From assembly GCF_017837635.1 (NCBI RefSeq), contig NZ_JAGJRS010000015.1:1-64000 (forward strand): 64,000 nt of DNA. The letters are read 5' to 3'. Under the pieces are notes generated by a model that worked only from the letters and a program-made list of their open reading frames with translations, made no database searches and was not told the origin of the DNA. Below, in pieces: positions 1 through 8,430 of the stretch. The DNA comes from Frateuria flava. GTDB taxonomy: Bacteria > Pseudomonadota > Gammaproteobacteria > Xanthomonadales > Rhodanobacteraceae. Position numbers and translations under genes: made by a program. Within the stretch, counting starts at the first letter, position 1. The number at the start of each line of letters is the position of its first letter.

Positions 1-450
1 ATCAAGGCGCTGGAAAAGCGCATTAACGACCACATCGACTCCAATCCCAGTCTGCGGCGGGACGCCGGACTGGTCGACTCCATCGACGGCATCGGGCCAA
101 CCACTTCCGCCTTCCTGCTCGCCTTGCTGGGTGATGTGCGCCGATTCAAGCGCCCCGGCCAACTGGTTGCCTACGTCGGCATGAACCCGGCCCTGCGCGA
201 ATCAGGCACCCTCAAAGGCAAGGTGAGATTGTCCAAGACCGGAGCGGCGCCCCTGCGCGCCAAGCTCTACATGCCAGCTCTGGTCGCCGTGCGCCACAAC
301 CCAGTCATTCGCGCCTTCTACGAGCGCCTGCGGGCCAACGGCAAAGCACCCCGCGTGGCGCTCTGCGCCGCTATGCGAAAGCTCCTCCATCTGGTCTGGG
401 GTGTGGTTCACAACGGGACGCGGTTCGATCCACGGCACGCGGTTGCGTGA
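1..450 (+). CDS. IS110-family transposase, C-terminal part (cut by window edge)
   Basis: The frame is open from base 1 and ends at 450, so only the last ~149 residues are in view. The sequence holds the helix-hairpin-like stretch DSIDGIGPTT, then GDVRRFKRPGQ and YVGMNPALRESG, the hallmarks of the Transposase_20 domain of IS110/IS1111 elements. In that family a serine in the xxSG motif (here ESG) is the proposed nucleophile, with a RuvC-like DEDD domain N-terminal to it that lies outside the window. Nothing in the visible part is disrupted. The rest of the element and its left end cannot be seen; its right end must lie between 450 and the next gene at 567. Confidence 0.85.
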   Translation: MKALEKRINDHIDSNPSLRRDAGLVDSIDGIGPTTSAFLLALLGDVRRFKRPGQLVAYVGMNPALRESGTLKGKVRLSKTGAAPLRAKLYMPALVAVRHNPVIRAFYERLRANGKAPRVALCAAMRKLLHLVWGVVHNGTRFDPRHAVA

Positions 451-566
451 GGGAGAGCAAGACGGTATCTACAGAAGATCGCCTGGAGAGGGCGGTGGCA
501 TCTGCCTCTTGAAGGTCGAACCGTACGGCGTCATCTGATGGGCTTGTCTCTTCGCAAGGCCATCGC

Positions 567-1640
<1,074 letters not shown>

Positions 1641-1653
1641 CGGAGCTTGAAGC

Positions 1654-2529
1654 ATGGACCACACGCCACGACTGATCGAAGGCCGCAAACACGACCTGGG
1701 TGATGGCTTCACCGTGCGCCGCCTGTTGCCGGCACTGCTGGCGCGGCACGTCGGCCCGTTCGTGTTCTTCGACCACATGGGCCCGGCCGACTTCGCGCCG
1801 GGCAAGGGCATGGACGTGCGGCCGCATCCGCACATCGGCCTGGCCACCATCACCTGGCTGTTCGAGGGCGCGATCCGCCACCGCGACAGCCTGGGCAGCC
1901 TGGCCGACATCCGGCCGGGCGAGGTCAACTGGATGACCGCCGGCCGCGGCATCGTGCATTCCGAGCGCACACCGCCGGACGAGCGGCGCGACGGCCAGCG
2001 CCTGCATGGCATCCAGCTGTGGGTCGCGCTGCCGCGCGAGGACGCCGAGGTGGCGCCGGAGTTCCATCACCACGGCGCGGATGAACTGCCACGCATCCGC
2101 CGCGATGGCGCGGACCTGCTGCTGATCGCGGGCACCGCCTACGGCGAGCGTTCGCCGGTAAAGGTGTTCGCGCCGATGTTCCTGATCGAGGCCAACCTGG
2201 CCGAAGGCGCCACGCTTGACTGGCCTGGCGAGCACGCCGAGCGGGGCGTGTACGTGGTCGAGGGCGAGGTCCGGTGGGGCGAGGTCGCGGTCGGCGCCGA
2301 CCGCATGGCGGTGCAGGGCGGCAGCGCCGCGGCGCCGCTGCATGTCCGGGCACCGAGCCGCGTGATGCTGTTCGGCGGCGCGCCGCTGGATGGCGAACGG
2401 CATCTTTGGTGGAACTTCGTGGCCAGCTCGCGCGAGCGCATCGAACGGGCGAAGTCCGATTGGGCGGCGGGACACTTCGGCGTGGTGCCGGGTGACGACA
2501 AGGAATTCATTCCGTTGCCGGAGCATTGA
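1654..2529 (+). CDS. Pirin family protein (bicupin)
   Basis: 291 residues with the two-cupin pirin architecture. The N-terminal metal-binding motif is visible as VRPHPHIGLATITWLFEG (His pair) followed by HRDSLGS and GEVNWMTAGRGIVHSE, which supplies the remaining His and Glu ligands. Pirins bind iron and some bacterial members oxidise quercetin; others modulate transcription or metabolism, so the exact role is open. The gene follows the OYE reductase by 13 bp, which fits a small redox/detoxification operon. Start is the first ATG after the preceding stop. The C-terminal cupin is full length. Confidence 0.9.
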   Translation: MDHTPRLIEGRKHDLGDGFTVRRLLPALLARHVGPFVFFDHMGPADFAPGKGMDVRPHPHIGLATITWLFEGAIRHRDSLGSLADIRPGEVNWMTAGRGIVHSERTPPDERRDGQRLHGIQLWVALPREDAEVAPEFHHHGADELPRIRRDGADLLLIAGTAYGERSPVKVFAPMFLIEANLAEGATLDWPGEHAERGVYVVEGEVRWGEVAVGADRMAVQGGSAAAPLHVRAPSRVMLFGGAPLDGERHLWWNFVASSRERIERAKSDWAAGHFGVVPGDDKEFIPLPEH

Positions 2530-2641
2530 AGCAGGCCGCAGCCTTGCCCGCCCGAGCCCGACCCCTCCGGTACCTGGTTGGCGTCGGTCTGGGGAAGTTT
2601 GCCTACGCCTACATCCCGCTTGCGCCTCCCACCCCACCGGA

Positions 2642-2725
2642 CGTCATTCCCACGAAAGCGGGAATCCATTTGCTTCGGGCTGACCAGGGCGAGATGGATT
2701 TCCGCTTTCGCAGGAATGACGCCCG
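2642..2725. repeat. REP-like inverted pair (CATTCCC-CGAAAGCGGGAAT family)
   Basis: Two copies of a short palindromic motif, ATTCCCACGAAAGCGGGAAT and its imperfect inverse TTTCCGCTTTCGCAGGAATG, face each other across ~40 bp. This paired layout is typical of bacterial interspersed mosaic elements of Xanthomonadales and Pseudomonas. It occupies most of the 297-bp space between the pirin gene and the next gene; I see no gene in that space. Confidence 0.75.
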
Positions 2726-2826
2726 AAGTTTGCGGCCTACCGGTTCGTTTGCCTAAGACCTGAGAAGGGCTTTACCGGGCGCGCGCGCCGGCGCACGCTG
2801 ATGCGATCGTCCGACGGCCATCTGCC

Positions 2827-3129
2827 ATGTCCGAGTTCGCCCGCTTCCGCGACTTCTACCCGTATTACCTCAGCGAACACCGCAATCCCGCCTGCCGCCG
2901 GTTGCACTTCGCCGGCAGCACGCTGGTGCTGCTGGTGATCGCCGTGGCGATCACGACACGCGACGCGCGCTGGCTGTGGCTGGCGCCGCTGGCCGGCTAC
3001 GGCTTCGCCTGGATCGGCCACTTCGTGTTCGAGAAGAACCGCCCGGCGACGTTCCGCCATCCGTTCTACAGCCTGGCTGGCGACTGGGTGATGTATTGGG
3101 ACATCCTGCGCGGCCGCCAGCGGATGTGA
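2827..3129 (+). CDS. Small DUF962/Mpo1-like membrane protein
   Basis: 100 residues with two hydrophobic segments (about residues 29-47 and 50-66) and the conserved pattern of the DUF962/Mpo1 family: FYPYYLSEHRNPACRRLHFAG at the N-terminus, GYGFAWIGHFVFEKNRPATF in the middle and HPFYSLAGDWVM near the end. Yeast Mpo1 is an iron-dependent dioxygenase that alpha-oxidises 2-hydroxy fatty acids; the conserved His residues here suggest similar metal binding, but bacterial short forms are uncharacterised. Located between a REP pair and the convergent response regulator gene. Confidence 0.8.
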   Translation: MSEFARFRDFYPYYLSEHRNPACRRLHFAGSTLVLLVIAVAITTRDARWLWLAPLAGYGFAWIGHFVFEKNRPATFRHPFYSLAGDWVMYWDILRGRQRM

Positions 3130-3167
3130 TTCCAGGTGTGCGGCGCGTTCGCAGGGGCGCCCCTGGA

Positions 3168-4184
3168 TCAGGCGCCCAGCGCCTGGTCCTGCTCGCCGAG
3201 CCAGTCGCGGTAGTTGCGCAGCTTGCCGAGCTGGAAGCGCGAGACGTCCTCGATCAGCGCCAGGTGATACCACTGCTCGCCGCGCACCGTCACCGCCGGG
3301 TGCAGCAGCGCTTCCACATCGCCGATGCCCTCGCGGTAGTAGCCGTCGCCCTCGCCGAACCACGGCAGCCGGTCGCCCTCGCGCAGCGCGGCCAGCAGTT
3401 CGGGCGGGGCGCCCAGGTCGCTGGCGATCTCGTAGTGCGCGCGCAGGTCCTCGTCGGTCTGGATCAGCACGAACCGCCCGCGGCCGCGCTCGTCCAGCAA
3501 CAGCATGCCGGTCGGGTTGACGTGCAGGTAGCACTCCACCGCCGGGAAATCGCCGACCAGCCCGCGGAACGCCTGCTGGAACGCCTTGTCGCGCAGGAAG
3601 CGCACATTGCCCAGCGCCAGCGCCTCGGCGACGAAGCCGCCCACGCGCTCGAAGTAGCGCCGCTGCAACGCGCGGATGCCCAACTGCAGCTTGTCGATCG
3701 CCTGCGGATCGCTCTTGCGGATGAAGCGGTCGATCACGCCGGCGTTGAACGCTTCGATCGCGGTGCAGTCGTCGGCGGTACCGGTGAGCAGGATCTTGCC
3801 GATGTGCGGGTTGGCCAGTTCCCGGCAGAACGCGATGCCGTCCATCTCCGGCATGGTCAGGTCGACCACCACGACCGAGACCTCGGCGAAACGCTCCGGG
3901 TCGAACATCACCCGGTGGATCGAGTCGATGTCCAGCGCGACCAGTTCGCGCGTCTGCGAGGAGCGGTCCTTCCAGTGGTACATCCAGCCGCCACCGGGCA
4001 CCGCGCGGATGCCATGGCTGCCCAGTTCGGCCAGCGCCCGGCGTGGCGAGCTGTAGCTGCGCAGGCGCAGGCTCGGGTCGAGCAGCAGCGGCATGCTGTC
4101 GAGGTACTTCTCGTGGTCGTCCACCAGCAGCGTGGTGGTGGGGAAGTGGAACGGCAGGATGTCGCCGTGGAAGTCGATGCTCAT
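3168..4184 (-). CDS. Response regulator, LqsR-like (non-DNA-binding output)
   Basis: 338 residues. An N-terminal receiver domain starts at LLVDDHEKYLDSM (acidic pair D22/D23). The phosphoacceptor in VVVVDLTMPEMDG is Asp108, unusually late because of an insertion of about 40 residues after the acidic pocket; IGKILLTGTADD and FIRKSD supply the Thr and Lys of the active site. The ~160-residue C-terminal part has no helix-turn-helix, GGDEF or HD motif. Size, late Asp and unusual output resemble Legionella LqsR, whose phosphoacceptor I recall as D108. The start overlaps the kinase stop by 4 bp (ATGA), so the two are translationally coupled. Confidence 0.8.
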   Translation of the reverse strand: MSIDFHGDILPFHFPTTTLLVDDHEKYLDSMPLLLDPSLRLRSYSSPRRALAELGSHGIRAVPGGGWMYHWKDRSSQTRELVALDIDSIHRVMFDPERFAEVSVVVVDLTMPEMDGIAFCRELANPHIGKILLTGTADDCTAIEAFNAGVIDRFIRKSDPQAIDKLQLGIRALQRRYFERVGGFVAEALALGNVRFLRDKAFQQAFRGLVGDFPAVECYLHVNPTGMLLLDERGRGRFVLIQTDEDLRAHYEIASDLGAPPELLAALREGDRLPWFGEGDGYYREGIGDVEALLHPAVTVRGEQWYHLALIEDVSRFQLGKLRNYRDWLGEQDQALGA

Positions 4185-5545
4185 GCCGAAAGTCCCTGTC
4201 CAGATGGCACGTATGGCGGAAATGTCACGAAGAATTCGGTGTATTCGCCCCAGCGCGAGCGGCAGCTGATGCGCCCGCCCATGCGTTCGACGGCGCTCTG
4301 CGAGAAGGCCAGGCCGATGCCCAGTCCGGTGCCGTCCCGCCCGTCGCTGTGGGAATAAAAGCGGTTGAAGATGCGCGGCAGCACGTCGGGCGGGATGCCC
4401 GGTCCGGTGTCGCGCACGCGGATGCAGTGGCCGGCGGCGTCGCTGTCCAGGCTCACCAGGATCTCGCCCTTGCCGGCACGACCGGTGTGGAACAGCGCGT
4501 TGCGCAGCAGGTTGAAAAGCACGTGGGTGAGCAGCGTCTCCGAGCCCACCAGCACGAAGTCGGTCGGTGCGGTCGACAACTGTACGCGCTCGCGCTCGGC
4601 CTGCGAGGCGTACGGATAGCGTGCCAGCGCCTGTACCACGCAGGCGCGCGCGTGCAGCGGCTCGAACTGCAGGGTGCCCATCGGCTTGGCCGCCATGAGC
4701 AGCATGTCGATCACGGTGTGCGCGTGGTTGACCTCGTGCTCGATCACAGCGATGCCGCGCTGCAGCGCCTGCAGGTGCGGCCCGCGCAGCGCGGCCACCG
4801 GCAGCCCGGCACGCTCGGCCACGCGGTGGCTCTCCAGCAGGTTGGGCAGGTAGCGGCCGATCGCGCGCCCGGCCATCTGCACCGAACCCAGCGGCGTGCG
4901 CAGCTCGTGCGCGATGTTGTTGGAGGCGCCGATCAGCGCCTTGACCTTGGCCTCGTCGGCGAATTTCTGCGACAGACTGGCCAGCGGGCCCAGGATCAGC
5001 GTCAGCGCCAGCACCGGCGCGTACTGCAGCAGCGCGTGCCACGGCCAGGCCTCGTGCGGCCCGAGCTGGAACGCCAGCGCGGCCAGCGCCGTGCCCACGG
5101 TGCAGATCAGCGCGAAGCTCGCCAGGTCGAACAGCATCATCGTGATGAAGATCGAGAACAGGTGCGCGCCCATCCAGACAATCGTGCCGCCGTTGCGCAG
5201 CAACAGGTAACCGAAGAAGAACGGCAGCACGAAGGTGATCACCGCGTACCAGTACGGCGGCAGCCACGGCTTGAACGCGCGCGGCCACCAGCGCTGCAGG
5301 GCCAGCGGCAACAGCGCCACGCAACCGGCCACGTGCAGCCCCAGGTTGGTGTAGGGCTGGGGCAGCACGTATGTCCACAGGAACCAGTACAGCGGCATGA
5401 ACAGGCCGCCGAGCAGGCACATCACCGGCATCATCGGCTGCGAGTAGCGCGCCCGGGTGAACATCGCGTTGTCCACGCGCCGCCGTAGCTGCTGCAGCCG
5501 CGAACGGCCGCGGTGCGGTGGGTGGGTCATCCCTGGCGTCGACAT
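4181..5545 (-). CDS. CqsS/LqsS-type membrane sensor histidine kinase
   Basis: 454 residues. Six hydrophobic segments lie between about residues 38 and 190, then a dimerisation/H-box with His213 in NNIAHELRTPLGS, and a full HATPase domain (N box LFNLLRNALFH, G1 RDTGPGIPP, G2 GTGLGIGLAFS). The membrane part contains WTYVLPQPYTNLGL and VLPFFFGYLLLRN followed by TIVWMGAHLFSIF, patterns I recognise from Vibrio CqsS and Legionella LqsS, receptors for alpha-hydroxyketone autoinducers. Unlike CqsS it has no C-terminal receiver; the regulator is a separate overlapping gene. No cqsA/lqsA-type synthase lies in the window. An alternative start is Met6 at 5530. Confidence 0.85.
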   Translation of the reverse strand: MSTPGMTHPPHRGRSRLQQLRRRVDNAMFTRARYSQPMMPVMCLLGGLFMPLYWFLWTYVLPQPYTNLGLHVAGCVALLPLALQRWWPRAFKPWLPPYWYAVITFVLPFFFGYLLLRNGGTIVWMGAHLFSIFITMMLFDLASFALICTVGTALAALAFQLGPHEAWPWHALLQYAPVLALTLILGPLASLSQKFADEAKVKALIGASNNIAHELRTPLGSVQMAGRAIGRYLPNLLESHRVAERAGLPVAALRGPHLQALQRGIAVIEHEVNHAHTVIDMLLMAAKPMGTLQFEPLHARACVVQALARYPYASQAERERVQLSTAPTDFVLVGSETLLTHVLFNLLRNALFHTGRAGKGEILVSLDSDAAGHCIRVRDTGPGIPPDVLPRIFNRFYSHSDGRDGTGLGIGLAFSQSAVERMGGRISCRSRWGEYTEFFVTFPPYVPSGQGLSA

Positions 5546-5569
5546 GGCATCCGGCCGTGCGGGTTCGGC

Positions 5570-5965
5570 TTACCGGTATTGCTGGTGACAGGACTGGCAG
5601 GCGTCACCGACCGGCTTGATCGACTGGGCCAGCGCCGCGCAATCGGTCGGATGCGCCTGCACCGCATTCTGCAGTGCCGTGCGCAGGCGGCCGGAATGGT
5701 CCAGGAAGTCCTGCTCGGCGCCGGGGAAGGCGACGGGGATGTCCGATGCGGTCGACTGCAGGCGCAGCAGGTGGTCATTGACCTGCGCGGCGTCGCATTG
5801 CCTGGTCTTGACTGCCTGGCCGAGCGCGCCCATGTGATGGCCCATCACCGTCATCACCGCGTGCGGCATCGGGTTGCGATTGCCCAACGCCTTCATGGCA
5901 AACACGGTGCCGAGGACGCCGATGACCAGGCCGAGCAGGATCAGGAGTGCGGAACGTGCATTCAT
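5570..5965 (-). CDS. Class II c-type cytochrome-like protein (C-terminal CxxCH)
   Basis: 131 residues. The N-terminus (MNARSALLILLGLVIGVLGT) is an uncleaved anchor or a signal peptide for export. The C-terminus ends GDACQSCHQQYR, a heme-attachment CxxCH at the extreme end as in cytochromes c' and c556. The predicted helices, with MGHHMGALGQ near the N-terminus, fit a four-helix bundle in which a Met or His could be the sixth ligand. A longer reading from 6082 exists, but its first 39 codons do not look like protein; the start at 5965 directly precedes the signal sequence. It lies only 24 bp upstream of the CqsS-like kinase in the same direction, implying one operon. Confidence 0.75.
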   Translation of the reverse strand: MNARSALLILLGLVIGVLGTVFAMKALGNRNPMPHAVMTVMGHHMGALGQAVKTRQCDAAQVNDHLLRLQSTASDIPVAFPGAEQDFLDHSGRLRTALQNAVQAHPTDCAALAQSIKPVGDACQSCHQQYR

Positions 5966-6102
5966 GGTGGACCGCCCTTGAAGAGTGTGAAGGGCCAGAA
6001 TACCGAAGCATCGACGCCTTTCGTAGCCGTAAAATGGGCTTTTACGCGTAGGAAACCGCACGCGATGGCAGGCAGCATCCACCCCGTCCCCGGGCAGGCC
6101 GC

Positions 6103-6888
6103 ATGAGCGGCCCGCATTACCCGGTCGAGCGCTTCGAGGGCGTCGAGCGCCTGTACGGCCGGGGCACTATCGAGCGTCTGATGAACGCCCATGTCTGCGT
6201 GATCGGCATCGGCGGGGTCGGCTCCTGGGCGGTCGAGGCGTTGGCGCGCAGCGGGGTGGGGCGGCTGACCCTGATCGATGCCGACGAGGTGTGCCTGTCC
6301 AACACCAACCGCCAGCTGCATGCGCTGGACGGCCAGTGGGGCAAGCCCAAGGTCGGCGTGATGGCCGAGCGCGCGCACGCGATCAACCCGCGCATCCGGC
6401 TGGAGGCGATCGAGCGCTTCCTCACCACGGCCTCGCTGGACGAGCTGCTCGATCGCGGCTACGACGTGGTGCTGGATGCCTGTGACGCCTTCCGCGTGAA
6501 GCTGGAGGCGATCGCCTGGTGCCGGCGGCGCAAGTTGCCGATGGTGACGGTCGGCTCGGCCGGCGGGCGCACCGATCCGACGCAGATCCGCGTGCGTGAC
6601 CTGTCGCGCACCGAGCACGATGCGATGTTCAGCCTGATCCGCAAGAAGCTTCGGCAGGACTTCAACTTCCCGCGCAACCCGGATCGCTACTTCGGCGTGT
6701 CGGCGGTGTACTCGTTGCAGAACGTGCAATACCCGCAGCCGGATGGGAGCGTGTGCGGCTTGCGACCGCCGGGCGGGGATTCGCTCAACCTGGCTTGCGG
6801 CGGCGGCCTCGGGGCGGCGACGCACATCACCGGGGCGTTTGCGTTCGCGGCGGTGGGGAAAGTGCTGGAGAAAGTGCTGGAGAAGTAG
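6103..6888 (+). CDS. tcdA: tRNA threonylcarbamoyladenosine dehydratase
   Basis: 261 residues of the ThiF/MoeB/HesA E1-like family. It shows the ATP-binding GIGGVGSWAVEALARSGVG, the LIDADEVCLSNTNRQ motif with the catalytic Asp and Arg, and DACDAFRVKLEAIAWC. TcdA (CsdL/YgdL) cyclises t6A37 of ANN-decoding tRNAs to ct6A using ATP, usually with the CsdA-CsdE sulfur relay. A Sua5-type t6A gene is at 53-54 kb. The last two codons and the stop (GAAGTAG) mark the left boundary of the 242-bp tandem repeat that follows. Confidence 0.93.
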   Translation: MSGPHYPVERFEGVERLYGRGTIERLMNAHVCVIGIGGVGSWAVEALARSGVGRLTLIDADEVCLSNTNRQLHALDGQWGKPKVGVMAERAHAINPRIRLEAIERFLTTASLDELLDRGYDVVLDACDAFRVKLEAIAWCRRRKLPMVTVGSAGGRTDPTQIRVRDLSRTEHDAMFSLIRKKLRQDFNFPRNPDRYFGVSAVYSLQNVQYPQPDGSVCGLRPPGGDSLNLACGGGLGAATHITGAFAFAAVGKVLEKVLEK

Positions 6889-7049
6889 CCTCGCGGCTCG
6901 CTTGTCTTCCTCTCCCCTCCAGGGAGAGGACCGAGGTGAGGGGCCGGGGCTCGCGGGAAAGCCCGGTGTGAAAGCAGGCCCTTTGCGACTCGCCTGCAAG
7001 ATTGGCCCCTCACCCCAGACCTCTACCCGGTGGGGAGAGGGAGCCAGAG

Positions 7050-7122
7050 CTACCACCCGATGTAATGCCCGCCGTTGATCGCCAGATTGGACCCGGTGAT
7101 CCGGCCAGCTTCGTCGCTGGTT
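7050..7122 (-). pseudogene. Ghost copy 1 of the phbB C-terminus
   Basis: The minus strand reads SDEAGRITGSNLAINGGHY then IGW and a TAG stop at 7050-7052, which matches the last ~22 residues of the intact neighbour (DEASWITGSNLAINGGHY, MGW). There is no start or upstream coding sequence; it is the tail of the duplicated 242-bp unit. Substitutions are few and the frame is intact, so the duplication is recent or homogenised by recombination. Confidence 0.85.
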
Positions 7123-7291
7123 GAAGTAGCCTTGCGGCTCGCTTGTCTTCCTCTCCCCTCCGGGGAGAGGATCGAGGTGAGGGGCCGGGGCTCGCGGGAA
7201 AGCCGGGTTTGAAAGCAGGCCCTTTTGCGACACTCCCGCAAGAGTGGCCCCTCACCCCAGCCCTCTCCCCGGTGGGGAGAGGGAGCCAGAG

Positions 7292-7364
7292 CTACCACCT
7301 CATGTAATCCCCGCCGTTGATCGCCAGATTGGACCCGGTGATCCGGCCAGCCTCGTCGCTGGTT
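7292..7364 (-). pseudogene. Ghost copy 2 of the phbB C-terminus
   Basis: The minus strand reads SDEAGRITGSNLAINGGDY then MRW and stop at 7292-7294. It shares GRITG with ghost copy 1 where the real gene has SWITG, so the two ghosts are closer to each other than to phbB. Like copy 1 it is a gene fragment without a start. Confidence 0.85.
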
Positions 7365-7533
7365 GAAGTAGCCTTGCGGCTCGCTTGTCTTCCTCTCCCC
7401 TCCGGGGAGAGGATCGAGGTGAGGGGCTGGGGCTCGCGGGAAAGCCGGGTTTGAAAGCAGGCCCTTTTGCGACACTCCCGCAAGAGTGGCCCCTCACTCC
7501 AGCCCTCTCCCCGGCGGGGAGAGGGAGCCAGAG

Positions 7534-8274
7534 CTACCACCCCATGTAATGCCCGCCGTTGATCGCCAGGTTGGACCCGGTGATCCAGCTGGCCTCGTCG
7601 GTGGTGAAGAACGCCACCGCGTGCGCGATCTCCTCGGGCTTGCCCAGCCGCCCGATCGGGATCTGCGCCACGATCTTCTCGCGCACCTCCTCGGGCACGG
7701 CCATCACCATGTCGGTCGCGACGTAGCCGGGCGACACCGTGTTCACCGTGATGCCGAACTTCGCGTTCTCCTGCGCCAGCGAGATGGTGAAGCCGTGCAT
7801 GCCGGCCTTGGCGGCGGCGTAGTTGGCCTGGCCGTACTGGCCCTTCTGGCCGTTGATCGAGCTGATCTGCACGATGCGGCCCCAGCGGCGGGCGCGCATG
7901 CCCTCGATCACCGGGCGGGTGACGTTGAAGCAGGCGTTGAGGTTGGTGTTCACCACCTCGGTCCACTGCTGGTAGTCCATCTTGTGGAAGGTGGTGTCGC
8001 GGGTGATGCCGGCGTTGTTGACCAGGATCTGCACCGGTCCGCACTGCGCCTCCACGGCGCGCACCATGGCGGCGGCCGAATCCGGATCGGCCACGTCGCC
8101 CGGCACCATGCACACCTCGATGCCTTCGGCGGCCATGCGTTCGCGCCAGGCCTGCGCCTTGGCCTCGTCGCGGTAGTTGGTCGCGACGCGGTGTCCCTGG
8201 CGGGCCAGGTAGCGGACGATCGCGCTGCCGATGCCGCCCGTGCCGCCGGTGACCAGTGCGGTGCGTGGGTTCAT
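7534..8274 (-). CDS. phbB: Acetoacetyl-CoA reductase (SDR family)
   Basis: 246 residues, NADPH-dependent short-chain dehydrogenase that reduces acetoacetyl-CoA to (R)-3-hydroxybutyryl-CoA for polyhydroxyalkanoate synthesis. It shows the TGGTGGIG dinucleotide motif at residues 9-16, NNAGITRD, the catalytic Ser in QISSINGQKGQ and YAAAKAGMHG (Tyr/Lys). VSPGYVATDMV and the C-terminal WITGSNLAINGGHY are typical of PhbB/FabG relatives. The chosen ATG gives the canonical N-terminus MNPRTALVTGG; the open frame further upstream is not protein-like. No phaC or phaA is present nearby. Its 3' end has been duplicated twice downstream. Confidence 0.9.
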   Translation of the reverse strand: MNPRTALVTGGTGGIGSAIVRYLARQGHRVATNYRDEAKAQAWRERMAAEGIEVCMVPGDVADPDSAAAMVRAVEAQCGPVQILVNNAGITRDTTFHKMDYQQWTEVVNTNLNACFNVTRPVIEGMRARRWGRIVQISSINGQKGQYGQANYAAAKAGMHGFTISLAQENAKFGITVNTVSPGYVATDMVMAVPEEVREKIVAQIPIGRLGKPEEIAHAVAFFTTDEASWITGSNLAINGGHYMGW

Positions 8275-8407
8275 TGCCGAGATTCCCGATGCGAGACGCC
8301 GGTGCTGGCGTGCCGTGTATGTATACCCCAACTTCGTGACAACTGCTGCCGGTCTGCGTGCACCCGCAAATGTATTGTCGGCTTGAGCCCGGCTGGGCAT
8401 CGGGGCC

Positions 8408-8430
8408 GGTGGGCTGAAGCCCACCCTACG
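8408..8430. repeat. GGTGGGCTGAAGCCCACC palindrome
   Basis: A perfect short palindrome followed by CTACG, between phbB and gluQ. The same element recurs at 36286, 40353, 40398, 46767 and 46804, always intergenic, so it is a genome-wide REP-like family. Confidence 0.8.

Larger units (their letters stand above)
6882..7606. repeat. Three tandem ~242-bp units between tcdA and phbB
   Basis: The unit repeats at 6882, 7123 and 7365 (spacing 241 and 242 bp). Each unit begins with GAAGTAGCC, continues with a ~155-bp palindromic CTCTCCCC-type element (arms of the form CTCTCCCC...GGGGAGAGG) and ends with ~70 bp identical or nearly so to the 3' end of phbB. In the third unit that 3' end is the real gene. 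The first GAAGTAG is the end of tcdA itself, so the duplicated segment runs from the tcdA stop into the phbB tail. Joints carry GGTTGAAG, matching GGTGAAG inside phbB, which suggests duplication at short homology. Confidence 0.9.

Noticed and set aside
5966-6082. N-terminal extension of the cytochrome gene
   Set aside because: The 39 extra residues are Arg/Cys-rich, precede the signal sequence and would block export.
6882-7606. Tandem repeat considered as a CRISPR array
   Set aside because: Units are 242 bp with no short repeat and spacer alternation, and no cas genes are near.
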